This document shows, in pieces, positions 16,309 to 26,891 of a stretch of 44,787 nucleotides of DNA. The DNA comes from Endomicrobiia bacterium. GTDB lineage: Bacteria > Elusimicrobiota > Endomicrobiia > DTEH01. The notes beneath the pieces are model-generated. The model did not search any database. It was not told where the DNA came from and saw only the letters and a list, made by a program, of their open reading frames with translations. The translations under genes were made by a program, and so were the position numbers. The DNA lies in contig JANXDG010000005.1 of NCBI GenBank assembly GCA_025059805.1, positions 1 to 44,787 on the forward strand, in the 5' to 3' direction. Position 1 is the first letter of the stretch, and each line of letters begins with the position of its first letter.

Positions 16309-16678
16309 AAAACAAATTGGTAATTTCTACGAAGATGTTGCTATTGATTATTTGAGACGAAAAAAGTATAAAATTTTAGATAGAAATTACAAAACTAAGT
16401 TTGGTGAATTGGATATAATTGCGTATGATAAAATGGAAAACTGTTACGTTTTCGTAGAAGTAAGATATAGGACAAATTTAAGTTATGGCACACCACAAGA
16501 AACTGTGAACTATTATAAACAAAGAAGGATAATACTTGCTTCAATGGTGTACATAAAGAGAAATAAACTAAAAAATGTAAATTTAAGGTTTGATATTATT
16601 GCTATAGACTCAAAAAATAATGTAGAGCACATAATAAATGCTTTTCAGACGGATAACAGAGACTATGTTTATTATTAA
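16301..16678 (+). CDS. YraN/UPF0102 family nuclease-fold protein
   Basis: This 125-residue protein has a restriction-endonuclease-like fold. IGNFYEDVAIDYLRRKKYKILDRNYKTKFGELDIIAYD and VFVEVRYR carry the family's Glu, GE-x-D and E-V-(K/R) motifs of the PD-(D/E)XK type. Function is unproven; it is regularly found beside rnhB, as here. ATG 16301 is preferred to a start 48 bases upstream, which would lie deep in rnhB. Confidence 0.88.
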   Translation: MNRKQIGNFYEDVAIDYLRRKKYKILDRNYKTKFGELDIIAYDKMENCYVFVEVRYRTNLSYGTPQETVNYYKQRRIILASMVYIKRNKLKNVNLRFDIIAIDSKNNVEHIINAFQTDNRDYVYY

Positions 16679-18050
16679 ATTTCGTAGGCTAATTAATTTA
16701 TTACGCGAAAACAGATTCGATCTGGCATATAAATTTGGGTTGGAACTTGTTAAAAATTATCCTTTAAAAACTTCAGTTTATACAGTTCTTGCAAAGGTGT
16801 GTCTGAGAAAAAATGACCTAAATGAATGTAAAAAGTGGTTATCTAAACTATTATTGCTGCCGAACTGGTATAATAAAAAAACAGTTCAAGAAATATTAGA
16901 AATTACTAACTGGAAGATGTTAATGCCAAACAAGTATTTTTGTAAAGAACCAAAATTTTCAAATGATGGTGATAAAATTGTATTTGTTTGTGCAACACGA
17001 GATACTAACAATGATGGTGTTATAAACAACGATGATTTTTGTGGTATATATAGTATTGATAGAAATAGTAATAGATTAGAATGTTTAGTAGAAGATAAAT
17101 ACTATAATTCTTCTCCGGTTTTTTCACCTGATGGTAAGTATATATGTTTTCTATCTGCAAGACGTGACACAAATAGTGACAACCGTATAGATTCTAAAGA
17201 TTGGCAAGGGTTGTACTTGTTGAATTTACAAACTGGTGAAGAAAGGTTGTTAGTTGAAGATATATACCAACCTAAACATCCGTCGTTTTTTCCTGATGGT
17301 AGTAAAGTTATCTTTACTTGTTGGAGATCACCTAACGCAAAAAGTGGTGTTTATGAAATAAACCTAAACGATTTCTCATTAAAAACATTGGTACCAGATA
17401 CGTATGAAAGCGTGTTTCCTTCATATTCCCCTGACGGTAAACATATTTTATATTCGTCATTTTGTAAATCTGAAGATGCTGTTGGTGGTCCAGAACACCA
17501 CTGTGCAATAGTGCTAAAAAACTTGTTTACAAGTGAGATAACCTGTATTTGCCCTGCGGAATACATTAGTAGTTTCCCTGTGTTCTCTCATGATGGGAAA
17601 AAGATTGCATATTTATCAAAAAGGCGGGATACTAACAGAGACGGTGTTATTAATTCGCTTGATAATGATGGTATGTACATCTATAATTTAGCAAGAAGAA
17701 AAGAAAGGTGTATACATTCTGATAGATACTATAATAAGTATATAAACTTTACTTATGATGACAAATATATTGTCTTTCTTTCAACTTGGCATAGTAAGTA
17801 TAAAGAAATTGGTAGGGATTTCTTTGAATATAAAGGTATATACATGATAAAAATTACTGGTGGTAAAGTTAGACAAATTGTTTCTGATAAATATTATGGT
17901 AGTCATTCGCCGTGTGTTTCTCCAACGAGGTATGAAGTTGTATATACATCTTTTAGGAAGAACACATTACGTGGTTTATATTTAGCATATTTAGATAGAT
18001 TACCAACCAGAGAAGAAATTGTTGAGATAGTTAATAAGAACTTGATATGA
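16665..18050 (+). CDS. TolB-like beta-propeller protein with dockerin-like calcium loops
   Basis: This is a 461-residue protein. Residues about 5-80 look like one or two TPR-like helical hairpins. Residues about 90-440 hold six PD40/WD40-like blades with repeated SPDGKYI, FPDGSKVIF, YSPDGKHILY and SHDGKKIAY motifs, as in TolB. Three blades carry an inserted D-x-N-x-D-G-x-I-N-x-x-D loop: 113-124, 168-179 and 322-333, matching EF-hand/dockerin calcium sites. There is no signal peptide visible, so it may be cytoplasmic despite the TolB resemblance. Its ATG overlaps yraN by 14 bases and its stop overlaps the sugar transferase start. I do not know its function; a scaffold or ligand-binding role linked to polysaccharide export is possible. 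Confidence 0.65.
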   Translation: MFIIKFRRLINLLRENRFDLAYKFGLELVKNYPLKTSVYTVLAKVCLRKNDLNECKKWLSKLLLLPNWYNKKTVQEILEITNWKMLMPNKYFCKEPKFSNDGDKIVFVCATRDTNNDGVINNDDFCGIYSIDRNSNRLECLVEDKYYNSSPVFSPDGKYICFLSARRDTNSDNRIDSKDWQGLYLLNLQTGEERLLVEDIYQPKHPSFFPDGSKVIFTCWRSPNAKSGVYEINLNDFSLKTLVPDTYESVFPSYSPDGKHILYSSFCKSEDAVGGPEHHCAIVLKNLFTSEITCICPAEYISSFPVFSHDGKKIAYLSKRRDTNRDGVINSLDNDGMYIYNLARRKERCIHSDRYYNKYINFTYDDKYIVFLSTWHSKYKEIGRDFFEYKGIYMIKITGGKVRQIVSDKYYGSHSPCVSPTRYEVVYTSFRKNTLRGLYLAYLDRLPTREEIVEIVNKNLI

Positions 18051-19441
18051 AAAGGTTTAACATTTCAAGAAAAACTTTGTGGGATATTTATATTTTTGCA
18101 AAAGTTACATCAGATATTATCTTATCGTTGGCATCATTTTTTATTGCTTACCACTTGCGGTTTTATAATCCAATATTTACACGTCTAATACCGCCTATTA
18201 AAGGTATACCGGAAATAGAGAAATATTACTATTTTTTACCATTTTTTGTAACACTTTGCTTGTTAAGTTATTCATATAGTGGTTTGTATAAGAAAAATGT
18301 GACAAAAATTTTTGACGAATTTATTGTTTGTTTAAAAGCGAACTTTGTTGCATTGCTATTACTGGTTACTGTTGGTTTTTTTTACAGAAGTTATGAATAC
18401 TCAAGAGTATTTATGTTGACAGCAATATTTGTGAATTTTATTTTTATTTTTCTATGGCATATTTCTTTAGATTATTTTTATCAAAAATATGTAAAATATT
18501 TTTTTGGCAAGCCAAGAGTAGGTTTTATATGTTCTGAAAATACAAAGGCTAAGATATTAAAATATCTTAAACAAAACAAAATGATAAAAAAATTTTTCTT
18601 AGACACAGTAAATAATAAAAATGATATTGAGAACTTTGTAAAAACAAGAAATATTACCGAACTTGTTATTGGATATGAGATATTTACAACGACGACCTTC
18701 CAACAAATCTTGCCTGAACTTGTATCACTGGATGTTCCAATTAGAGTTCTCGTATCATTGCCAGTAAGATTAAGTGATGTGTTGTTAGATTCAACATTAG
18801 GTATACCTGTTGTAACACTACAACCTCTTTCACTTATTGGCGTTAACTTTGTCATAAAGCGTGCAATGGATATTATGATTTCAATTTTAGTATTTTGTTT
18901 TTTATTGATACCATTGCTATTTGTTTGCCTTTTGATTTATCTTTTTGATGGAACACCAATTTTTTTTGTACACAGGCGGGTAGGTTATGGTGGTAAAATT
19001 TTCAAATGTGTCAAATTCAGAACTATGGTTAAAGATGCGCATAAGATGTGGAGAGATTTGTTAAGATATAGTGAACGCGGAAATAAAGTTTTTAAATTAA
19101 AACAAGATCCCAGAGTTACTCCATTAGGTAAACTATTAAGAAAATATAGCATAGATGAAATCCCTCAGTTTTATAATGTTTTAAAAGGCGATATGAGTAT
19201 TGTAGGTCCAAGGCCACAAATCGTTGAAGAAGCTGAGTTTTACGATGCATATGCGAAACGTAGATTGATGATACTTCCTGGACTAACTGGACTTTGGCAA
19301 ATTTCAGGACGTGCAGATGTTGGGTTTGAAGAGATGATTGATTTTGACCTTTACTATATGGAAAATTGGTCTATAGGTTTGGATATTGAGATTATATTGA
19401 AAACAATTTTTGCTATTTTTTCAACAAAAGGTGCTTATTAA
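18047..19441 (+). CDS. Polyprenyl glycosylphosphotransferase (initiating sugar transferase)
   Basis: This 464-residue inner-membrane enzyme transfers a sugar 1-phosphate to undecaprenyl phosphate, starting an exopolysaccharide or O-antigen unit. The N-terminal half has about four membrane segments and a CoA-binding-like domain. A fifth hydrophobic segment (near 280-300) precedes the catalytic domain with KFRTM, RKYSIDEIPQFYNVLKGDMSIVGPRP and PGLTGLWQISGR, all family signatures of the WbaP/EpsE group. The length fits the full-length class. The sugar is not predictable. The neighbouring nucleotidyltransferase may supply the activated sugar. Confidence 0.88.
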   Translation: MKRFNISRKTLWDIYIFAKVTSDIILSLASFFIAYHLRFYNPIFTRLIPPIKGIPEIEKYYYFLPFFVTLCLLSYSYSGLYKKNVTKIFDEFIVCLKANFVALLLLVTVGFFYRSYEYSRVFMLTAIFVNFIFIFLWHISLDYFYQKYVKYFFGKPRVGFICSENTKAKILKYLKQNKMIKKFFLDTVNNKNDIENFVKTRNITELVIGYEIFTTTTFQQILPELVSLDVPIRVLVSLPVRLSDVLLDSTLGIPVVTLQPLSLIGVNFVIKRAMDIMISILVFCFLLIPLLFVCLLIYLFDGTPIFFVHRRVGYGGKIFKCVKFRTMVKDAHKMWRDLLRYSERGNKVFKLKQDPRVTPLGKLLRKYSIDEIPQFYNVLKGDMSIVGPRPQIVEEAEFYDAYAKRRLMILPGLTGLWQISGRADVGFEEMIDFDLYYMENWSIGLDIEIILKTIFAIFSTKGAY

Positions 19442-19442
19442 A

Positions 19443-20474
19443 ATGAAAGCATTCATAATGGCAGCAGGGTTTGGTACGAGGTTAAGACCGTTAACATATT
19501 CCATACCGAAACCACTTGTGCCGATAATGAACTATCCTGTTATAGGTCATCTGATGAATAATTTAAAATCTTATGGAATAAAAGAGGTCGTAATAAATCT
19601 TCATTACCAGCCAGAATTTATAAAGTCTTTTCTTTTAGACGGAACTAGTTGGGGAATTAGAATAAATTATTCATATGAACCTAAACTTTTAGGTACTGCT
19701 GGCGGTGTGAAAATTAAGCAATATTTTTTTGATAAAACTTTTATTGTATTATCAGGTGATGGATTAAGTGATATAAATTTATCAAAACTTATTAAATTTC
19801 ATAAAAGAAAAAAAGCGTTGTGTACTGTTACATTAAAACCGGTTGATATGAAACTTGAGTACGGTGTTGTGTCAATAAGTTCGGATAACAGAATAACGAA
19901 CTTTTATGAAAAACCTTCCATTGGCGAAATTTTTACAAATTTAGTTAATACAGGTATTTACGTTTTTGAACCAGAAATATTTAAGCATATCCCAAAAGGT
20001 AAATCGTACGATTTCGGTAAACAATTATTACCTAAACTTGTCTCTAAATCATTACCTGTGTATGGATATGTAATGGAAGAATACTGGTGTGATGTTGGCA
20101 ACCTTTCAGAATATAAAAAAGCACATTATGACTGTTTAGACGGAAAACTTAAAGTTTACATTAATGCAAAACAAGTTAAAAAAGGTATATGGATTGGGGA
20201 AAATACAAACATAGTGTCATCAGTAAAACTTACACCACCGTGTCTTATAGGAAACAATGTTAAGATAGGTAGGAACGCTATAATAGGAAGTTATACGGTT
20301 ATAGGTGATAATTGTATAATAGGTAACAATAGTAAAATTTACGATTCTATTCTCTGGAATAATGTTATCGTACGTTCTAATGTCAAACTAAGGTCTTGCA
20401 TAATAGGGAATGATGCTGTTGTTTCGGAGAATATCACAATGTTTGAGGGTACAATATTAAACATAGAAATTTAA
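19443..20474 (+). CDS. NDP-sugar pyrophosphorylase with left-handed beta-helix
   Basis: This 343-residue enzyme makes an NDP-sugar from NTP and sugar 1-phosphate. [23 protein letters not shown] is the nucleotide-binding signature; [10 protein letters not shown] includes the metal-binding Asp. From about residue 245 hexapeptide repeats ([28 protein letters not shown]) form a left-handed beta-helix as in eukaryotic-type mannose-1-phosphate guanylyltransferases. GDP-mannose is the likeliest product but glucose or other sugars are possible. ATG 19443 is two bases after the preceding stop. Confidence 0.82.
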   Translation: MKAFIMAAGFGTRLRPLTYSIPKPLVPIMNYPVIGHLMNNLKSYGIKEVVINLHYQPEFIKSFLLDGTSWGIRINYSYEPKLLGTAGGVKIKQYFFDKTFIVLSGDGLSDINLSKLIKFHKRKKALCTVTLKPVDMKLEYGVVSISSDNRITNFYEKPSIGEIFTNLVNTGIYVFEPEIFKHIPKGKSYDFGKQLLPKLVSKSLPVYGYVMEEYWCDVGNLSEYKKAHYDCLDGKLKVYINAKQVKKGIWIGENTNIVSSVKLTPPCLIGNNVKIGRNAIIGSYTVIGDNCIIGNNSKIYDSILWNNVIVRSNVKLRSCIIGNDAVVSENITMFEGTILNIEI

Positions 20475-20493
20475 ACAAAGAAAGGAGAAAAAA

Positions 20494-21675
20494 ATGATCT
20501 ATCCAAAAAATATGTTTTTCAGTTCAGAATCTGTAGCTGAGGGTCATCCAGACAAAGTTTGTGATCAAATATCCGATGCAGTATTGGATGAATGCTTGAA
20601 GCAAGATAAATATTCTCGTGTTGCTTGCGAAACTTTCGTTACAATGGGTTTAGTGATTGTTGGTGGTGAGATAACAACTAAAGGATTTGTAGATATTCAT
20701 CAGCTTGTTCGTAATTTAGTGAAAGATATAGGTTATACATCGCCAAAATATGGATTTGATTACGAAACTGTTGCAATTCTAAACGCAATACATTCGCAGT
20801 CACCAGATATAGCTCAAGGAGTAAACCGTGGTAAAGAAATTGGTGCTGGGGATCAAGGTGGAATGTTTGGTTATGCTACAAAACAAACAAAAGAATTAAT
20901 GCCGTTGCCAATAATACTTGCTCATAAACTTGTTATGCGTCTCGCTGAGGTGAGAAAAAAGAAAATTATTCCTTACTTAGGTCCAGATGGTAAATCCCAA
21001 GTTACTGTTGAATATCGTGATGGGAAACCAGTCCGTGTTGATTATGTAGTTATCGCTGCTCAGCATACTGAAGATGTAGTTACAAAAGATGGCAAGTATA
21101 TGCGTGACGATGCTAAAGAAGAAATTATAGAAAAAGTTGTAAAACCTGTTTTAGGTGAGTATTATGACAAGAATACAAGGATAACAATTAATGGTACTGG
21201 AAAGTTCGTTATTGGAGGTCCACAGTCAGATACTGGTATGACTGGAAGAAAAATAATTGTTGATACCTATGGCGGTTGGACGGTACACGGTGGTGGCGCG
21301 TTTTCAGGTAAGGATCCGACAAAAGTTGACCGTTCAGCTACATATATGGCAAGATATATTGCTAAAAACATTGTTGCTTCTGGATTAGCAGATGAGTGTT
21401 TAATACAATTAGCTTATTGTATCGGTTTGACAGAACCAGTGTCTTTAATGGTTGACACTTTTGGCACAGGCAAACTTTCTGACGAAAAACTTGCAAAACT
21501 TATTCGTAAAGTTTTTCCATTATCACCGAAAGGTATTATTGACCATCTTAAACTACTTAGACCAATTTATAGGAAAACTGCTGTCTATGGACATTTTGGT
21601 AGAGAAGATAAAGATTTTACCTGGGAAAAATTAGATGCTGTGGATGAAATTCTAAATATGGTAAAGAAAATTTAG
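20494..21675 (+). CDS. metK: S-adenosylmethionine synthetase
   Basis: MetK makes S-adenosylmethionine from methionine and [35 protein letters not shown] and [17 protein letters not shown] are the three classic motifs. The 393-residue length is normal. AAAGGAG at 20480-20486 gives a strong ribosome-binding site. It is followed 12 bases later by S-adenosylhomocysteine hydrolase, so production and recycling of the cofactor are coupled. Confidence 0.97.
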   Translation: MIYPKNMFFSSESVAEGHPDKVCDQISDAVLDECLKQDKYSRVACETFVTMGLVIVGGEITTKGFVDIHQLVRNLVKDIGYTSPKYGFDYETVAILNAIHSQSPDIAQGVNRGKEIGAGDQGGMFGYATKQTKELMPLPIILAHKLVMRLAEVRKKKIIPYLGPDGKSQVTVEYRDGKPVRVDYVVIAAQHTEDVVTKDGKYMRDDAKEEIIEKVVKPVLGEYYDKNTRITINGTGKFVIGGPQSDTGMTGRKIIVDTYGGWTVHGGGAFSGKDPTKVDRSATYMARYIAKNIVASGLADECLIQLAYCIGLTEPVSLMVDTFGTGKLSDEKLAKLIRKVFPLSPKGIIDHLKLLRPIYRKTAVYGHFGREDKDFTWEKLDAVDEILNMVKKI

Positions 21676-21687
21676 AAAGGAGTGCGT

Positions 21688-22968
21688 ATGAATTATCATA
21701 TTAAAGATATTAAACTTGCAAGAGATGGACTAAACAGGATAGAGTGGGCATTTCGTGAAATGCCAGTGTTGTGTATGATTAAAGAACGGTTTGATAAAGA
21801 GAAACCATTGAAAGGAATAAAAATAGGATGCTGTCTACATGTTACTACGGAAACTGCTAATCTTATGTTGGTACTAAAATCTGGTGGTGCTGAAGTTTCA
21901 CTTTGTGCTTCAAATCCACTCTCTACTCAAGATGATGTTGCAGCAGCTCTCGTTAAATATTTTAAAATTCCTGTATTTGCAATAAAGGGGGAAAATACAA
22001 GTGTTTATTATTCACATATAAACAGTGTGCTAAATATACAGCCAAATATAACAATGGATGATGGTGCTGATCTTGTATCTACTTTACACAGTTCTCAAAA
22101 GTACAAAGATATAATAAAAAATGTGATAGGTGGAACAGAAGAAACGACAACAGGTGTGATACGATTAAAATCTATGGCTGAACACAATGTGTTAAAATAT
22201 CCGATAATAGCTGTTAACGATGCAAAAACAAAACATATGTTTGATAACAAATACGGGACTGGTCAGTCAACAATTGATGGTATCCTTCGTGCAACTAATA
22301 TTCTTTTAGCAGGGAAGAAATTCGTTGTATGTGGTTATGGCCAGTGTGGTAAAGGTGTTGCTATGAGAGCAAAAGGTATGGGTGCAGAAGTTATTGTATG
22401 TGAGGTTGATCCAGTAAAAGCACTTGAAGCTGTAATGGACGGATATAGAGTTATGAACTTAGACGAAGCAGCAAAAATAGGTGATGTTTTTGTCACTGTT
22501 ACAGGAAATATAAATGTTATAGATGTAAGACATTTTCTTAAAATGAAAGATTCAGCTATAGTAGCTAATTCTGGACATTTTAATGTAGAAATTAACATAG
22601 AAAAATTAAAACAGATAGCGGTCAGGACACGTAGAATAAAACCTTTTGTAGAAGAATTTACATTAAAAAACAACAAACGTATCTATATACTTGCAGAAGG
22701 AAGACTTGTGAATTTAGCTTCAGCAGAAGGACATCCGTCGATGGTGATGGATATGTCTTTTTCAAACCAAGCACTATGTGTAGAGTACTTAGTTAAAAGT
22801 TATGAATCAGGTAAACTTAGAGAAAAACTTGAGAATAAAGTTTATCCTGTACCTAAAGAAATTGATAATAAAGTTGCTGAACTGAAATTAAAATCAATGG
22901 GAGTAAAAATTGATAAATTAACAAAACAACAGATTAAATATCTATCTTCATGGGAGATGGGTACTTAA
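21688..22968 (+). CDS. ahcY: S-adenosylhomocysteine hydrolase
   Basis: This 426-residue NAD-dependent enzyme splits S-adenosylhomocysteine to adenosine and homocysteine. Motifs are [26 protein letters not shown], the Lys/Asp pair in [14 protein letters not shown]-binding [15 protein letters not shown], and NSGHFNVEI. It lacks the roughly 40-residue insertion of the eukaryotic and E. coli-neighbour forms, like enzymes of thermophiles. ATG 21688 with GAAAGGAG upstream is preferred to GTG 21682. With metK and the MetE-like gene it closes a methyl cycle. Confidence 0.95.
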   Translation: MNYHIKDIKLARDGLNRIEWAFREMPVLCMIKERFDKEKPLKGIKIGCCLHVTTETANLMLVLKSGGAEVSLCASNPLSTQDDVAAALVKYFKIPVFAIKGENTSVYYSHINSVLNIQPNITMDDGADLVSTLHSSQKYKDIIKNVIGGTEETTTGVIRLKSMAEHNVLKYPIIAVNDAKTKHMFDNKYGTGQSTIDGILRATNILLAGKKFVVCGYGQCGKGVAMRAKGMGAEVIVCEVDPVKALEAVMDGYRVMNLDEAAKIGDVFVTVTGNINVIDVRHFLKMKDSAIVANSGHFNVEINIEKLKQIAVRTRRIKPFVEEFTLKNNKRIYILAEGRLVNLASAEGHPSMVMDMSFSNQALCVEYLVKSYESGKLREKLENKVYPVPKEIDNKVAELKLKSMGVKIDKLTKQQIKYLSSWEMGT

Positions 22969-22974
22969 AAACTT

Positions 22975-24483
22975 ATGGAGACAAAACAACAGCCAATACA
23001 ACAAATTATTTCAATAAGAAAAGAAAAATTAGAACAAATTATAAAACAAGGATTTAATCCTTATCCAAATTTTTTTAGATATAATTACGATATCTGCAAA
23101 ATACGGGAGAAATATTCTGCTTTAAAACACGAAGAAGTTGCTTCTGACGAAGTGGTTATAACAAAAGGTAGGCTTATGTTACGTCGTGAAATGGGCAAAA
23201 GCATATTTTGTAATATTCAGGATTTTACAGGAAATATACAAATTTATATAAGAAAAGATGTTGTTGGTGACGATAAATTTCAATTTTTTAAAGATTTTAT
23301 TGATATAGGCGATATAATTGGTGTAGAAGGTGAGGTTTTTAAGACTAAGACTGGTGAACTAACAATAAATGTCAGGAGTTTTACACTGCTTGCTAAATCT
23401 TTAAGGCCATTACCTGAAAAATGGCACGGACTAAAAGATATAGAAACACGTTATAGACAGAGATATCTTGATTTGATTGTGAATCCTGAGGTGAAGGAAA
23501 CGTTTATTAAACGCAGCAAGATCATTTCTACTATACGACAACTCTTAAATGAAAAAGGTTTTATTGAAGTTGAGACACCTATGATTCAACACTTGCCTGG
23601 TGGTGCTATAGCAAGACCTTTTAAAACATATCATAATGCCTTAAACGAAGAGTTTTATTTCCGTATTGCTCCAGAACTTTATCTGAAAATGTTGTTAGTT
23701 GGCGGTATGGAGAAAATCTATGAGCTAGGGAAATCCTTCCGAAATGAAGGAATAGACAGATATCACAATCCAGAATTTACAATGGTAGAGATTTATCAAG
23801 CATATGCTGACTATAATGATATGATTGAATTGATGAAAGAGATATTCATCAAATGTTGTGAAACTGTTGGTAATACAGAAAAGATTATTTTCAAAGATGG
23901 AGAGAAAACATATGAAATCTCTACTGTCAACTTCCATAAATTTACTCTTAGTGAACTGTTTAATAAATATGTAGGTATATCTATTGAAGATTTCCTGTTT
24001 GATAGAGTTGACGACAATACTTACAAAAAACTTGGAATAGATGTTTATGAGGAAGATTCTGCTAACTTAAAAAAGAAGAAACCAGTTAAAACTTTGATTG
24101 ACAATGTTTTTGAAAAATATATCCAACCAAATTTAGTTGAACCTACGTTTATAGTTGATTATCCAAAAGAATTATCTCCACTTGCAAAGTATAGCCCCAC
24201 AGATAAAAAAATAACGGAACGGTTTGAATTTTATGTTGCAGGGAAAGAAATTGCTAATGCTTATAGCGAGCTTAATGATCCTGTTGAACAATATGAACGG
24301 TTTCTTAAACAAACAACTGAAGAAGAAAAAATGGCGTTAAACTTAGAGTTTATCACAGCGCTGGAATACGGTATGCCGCCAGCAGGCGGGCTAGGTATTG
24401 GTATTGACAGGTTATGTATGATACTAACAAATAACGACTCCATTCGCGATGTTATTTTATTTCCGCTGATGAAAACCTTATGA
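22975..24483 (+). CDS. lysS: Lysyl-tRNA synthetase, class II
   Basis: LysS charges tRNA-Lys. An N-terminal OB-fold anticodon domain (about 55-145, VVITKGRLMLRREMGK) precedes the class II core. Motif 2 is GKSFRNEGIDRYHNPEFTMVEIYQAY and motif 3 is PPAGGLGIGIDRLCM, both lysine-type. The 502-residue length is standard. Its stop overlaps the ATG of the LolCE-like permease, a linkage of lysS with lolCDE-type genes seen in several phyla. Confidence 0.96.
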   Translation: METKQQPIQQIISIRKEKLEQIIKQGFNPYPNFFRYNYDICKIREKYSALKHEEVASDEVVITKGRLMLRREMGKSIFCNIQDFTGNIQIYIRKDVVGDDKFQFFKDFIDIGDIIGVEGEVFKTKTGELTINVRSFTLLAKSLRPLPEKWHGLKDIETRYRQRYLDLIVNPEVKETFIKRSKIISTIRQLLNEKGFIEVETPMIQHLPGGAIARPFKTYHNALNEEFYFRIAPELYLKMLLVGGMEKIYELGKSFRNEGIDRYHNPEFTMVEIYQAYADYNDMIELMKEIFIKCCETVGNTEKIIFKDGEKTYEISTVNFHKFTLSELFNKYVGISIEDFLFDRVDDNTYKKLGIDVYEEDSANLKKKKPVKTLIDNVFEKYIQPNLVEPTFIVDYPKELSPLAKYSPTDKKITERFEFYVAGKEIANAYSELNDPVEQYERFLKQTTEEEKMALNLEFITALEYGMPPAGGLGIGIDRLCMILTNNDSIRDVILFPLMKTL

Positions 24484-25691
24484 ACTACCAGTTCTATCTC
24501 GCATTGAAGTATCTAAAACCACAAAAAGATAAATTTTTTTCTTATACATCCTTACTAATTTCTATTCTTGGTATTGCAATAGGTGTATGTACTTTAGTTG
24601 TAACATTAGGAATTATGACTGGTTTCCACAAAGAAATCAGAGCAAGATTGGCTACAATATATCCACATATAATTATTACTTCAAACTACTCATTAGATGA
24701 TAATGTTTTGAAATCTAATAATATGATTACTGCATACTCAGAGTTTATATACGGCCAGGCAATAATTAAATTTAATGATAAAGTTAACACTGTTATTGTA
24801 AAAGGGATAAAATATGAAAAAGAAAAGAATGTTACTAATATAAAAAAGATAATTAATTGGATCAATGATAAGGAAATGTTTGATAAAAATTCAGTTTTGC
24901 TAGGAAAAGAGCTGGCAAAAAGTTTAGGTGTAAGTTTAAACGACGAAATTGTTATGGTTTTACCAACACAGATTGTTACACCGTTTGGTAACTTGCCGCT
25001 AACACAGAAGTTTGTTGTAAAAGGTATCCTTTCTTCTGGAGTTTATGAATATGACAGCAGTTTGTGTATAATAGATTATGATATAGCCAAGGAATTATTC
25101 TATGATAAAATTATAGGACAGTTTAACGCAGTGCATGGCTGGGGTGTTAAATTAAAAAATGACAATTATTTGGAATTAGTTACAAATGAATTAAGATCAA
25201 AATTCGGCCCTTTTAGTCGGGTGTTGTCTTGGATAGAATTAAACTATAATCTTTTTTCTGCACTTAAACTTGAGAAAGTAATGATGATAATTATTGTGAG
25301 TTTAATTATTTTGGTTGCATGTTTTATTATAATGTCAAACTTATTATTAAAAGGTGTACAAAAAAGTAAAGATATCGGTATTCTTATGGCAATGGGTCTG
25401 CAAAGAAAAGCTGTTAAAACAATATTTTTTATTCAAGGTATGGTAATAAATCTTACGGGTGTAGTGTTAGGCCTTATCGCTGGTATAATACTAGGATTGC
25501 TGATAAAACAATATCAATTTGTAAAACTTCCAAAAGAAGTATATTATATTGACAGGATACCAGTTTATTTTTCTCTACCAGATATTTTAATTGTTTTATT
25601 AATAACGATAACAGTTGGAATTTTTGCATCAATTTATCCCGCACATAAAATCTCGCAGTTTGATCCAGTTGAGATTATACGTTATGGTTAA
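24480..25691 (+). CDS. LolC/LolE-like lipoprotein-releasing ABC permease
   Basis: This 403-residue inner-membrane protein has one N-terminal membrane segment (about 20-45), a large periplasmic MacB-PCD-like domain and three C-terminal segments (about 262-285, 312-345, 360-385), the FtsX/LolCE layout. The opening LALKYLKPQKDKFFSYTSLLISILGIAIGV is typical of LolC/E, and GILMAMGLQRKAV is the FtsX-domain coupling motif. It probably extracts lipoproteins from the inner membrane together with the LolD-like ATPase encoded next. A single permease suggests a homodimer (LolF-like). Confidence 0.82.
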   Translation: MNYQFYLALKYLKPQKDKFFSYTSLLISILGIAIGVCTLVVTLGIMTGFHKEIRARLATIYPHIIITSNYSLDDNVLKSNNMITAYSEFIYGQAIIKFNDKVNTVIVKGIKYEKEKNVTNIKKIINWINDKEMFDKNSVLLGKELAKSLGVSLNDEIVMVLPTQIVTPFGNLPLTQKFVVKGILSSGVYEYDSSLCIIDYDIAKELFYDKIIGQFNAVHGWGVKLKNDNYLELVTNELRSKFGPFSRVLSWIELNYNLFSALKLEKVMMIIIVSLIILVACFIIMSNLLLKGVQKSKDIGILMAMGLQRKAVKTIFFIQGMVINLTGVVLGLIAGIILGLLIKQYQFVKLPKEVYYIDRIPVYFSLPDILIVLLITITVGIFASIYPAHKISQFDPVEIIRYG

Positions 25692-26370
25692 AGATATGGC
25701 AGACACTATTATAAAGTTAGAAAATATATACAAAAAGTATAAAACTACTCTGGATTGGGTGTTAAAAGATATATCGTTAGAAATAAACGAGGCTGAATTA
25801 ATTTTTATCTGTGGTCCATCAGGTGTTGGGAAATCAACGTTGTTACACTTGGTTGGATTAATGGACAAACCTAACGAAGGTAGAGTTTTATTTTTACAAA
25901 AAGAGATAGATTTTAAGAAAGATAATTTGTCAAAAATTCGGCTTGAACATATTGGTTTTGTATTTCAATTTCATTATTTACTTGAACACTTAACTGTGAA
26001 AGAAAATATTATGTTGCCTTACTGGGTAAAAAATGGTGGTAAAGTGACATCTGACAGTGTTGATTATATAGAAGAATATTTGGATTTCCTTGGGATATCA
26101 AATCTTGTATCAAGATATCCACATGAACTTTCAGGTGGTGAACAACAACGTGTAGCTTTAGCAAGAGCGTTAGTTAATAGGCCAAAAATTATAATTGCGG
26201 ATGAACCTACAGGTAATCTTGATCAAGAAAATGCAAAAAATATTGTATCATTAATAAAAAATTTTGTAAAAAACTACGGTTCTACATGTATCATAGCCAC
26301 TCACAATATTGAACTAACAAAATTTGGTGATAGAGTTTTACATATGAGAGATGGCAAAATTATAAACTAG
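25684..26370 (+). CDS. LolD-like ABC transporter ATP-binding protein
   Basis: This 228-residue ATPase has Walker [11 protein letters not shown]-loop [19 protein letters not shown], signature [16 protein letters not shown], Walker [13 protein letters not shown] and the H-loop ATHN. The FQFHxLL and EPTGNLD wording fits the LolD/MacB/FtsE group. ATG 25684 overlaps the permease by 8 bases; ATG 25696 is an alternative. It is the partner of the upstream permease. Confidence 0.87.
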   Translation: MVKDMADTIIKLENIYKKYKTTLDWVLKDISLEINEAELIFICGPSGVGKSTLLHLVGLMDKPNEGRVLFLQKEIDFKKDNLSKIRLEHIGFVFQFHYLLEHLTVKENIMLPYWVKNGGKVTSDSVDYIEEYLDFLGISNLVSRYPHELSGGEQQRVALARALVNRPKIIIADEPTGNLDQENAKNIVSLIKNFVKNYGSTCIIATHNIELTKFGDRVLHMRDGKIIN

Positions 26371-26390
26371 AATTGAGCAAGGAGGGAAAT

Positions 26391-26891
26391 ATGTATCTTT
26401 ATATTGATTACGACAAATGTCGTGGTTGTAAAACATGTGTAATAGTATGTTCTTATCGTTGGAATAAAGTTTTTTCAGAAACACTATCTGCAATTTGTGT
26501 GATCAAAAATGAAAAAAAGGGTAAAAACTTTCCCATAGTGTGTCAACAATGTAGTAAACCACTATGTGTTGATGCATGTCTAAGTGGTGCATTGAAAAAA
26601 GATAAACAAACCGGGATAGTATTGCATTTTCAGGATAAATGTGTTGGCTGTAAAATGTGTGTGATTAGCTGTCCATTTGGAGGAATAGGATATGTAGCTG
26701 AAGTTGGTGTTGCACGCAAGTGTGATTTATGTTCAAGTTTTGATGTTCAACCTGCTGTTGCACAATGTGAAAAAATGTGCCCTTATAAAGCAATTAAAGT
26801 GATAACAGAAGATAAAATCACAAGTGAAATTAAAAAAAATGTAGAAAAATTTCTTCAGCAATTTGGTACATATAGGAGTATTGTAAGATGA
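26391..26891 (+). CDS. Four-cluster ferredoxin-like protein, partner of aldehyde oxidoreductase
   Basis: This 166-residue polyferredoxin has 16 cysteines arranged for four [4Fe-4S] clusters: CRGCKTCVIVC, CQQCSKPLCVDAC, CVGCKMCVISCP and CDLC...CEKMCPYKAI. It belongs to the HycB/DmsB-like group that passes electrons to or from a catalytic subunit. AAGGAGGG (26380-26387) fixes ATG 26391. The stop overlaps the aldehyde oxidoreductase start, so the two are almost certainly a complex. Confidence 0.88.
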   Translation: MYLYIDYDKCRGCKTCVIVCSYRWNKVFSETLSAICVIKNEKKGKNFPIVCQQCSKPLCVDACLSGALKKDKQTGIVLHFQDKCVGCKMCVISCPFGGIGYVAEVGVARKCDLCSSFDVQPAVAQCEKMCPYKAIKVITEDKITSEIKKNVEKFLQQFGTYRSIVR

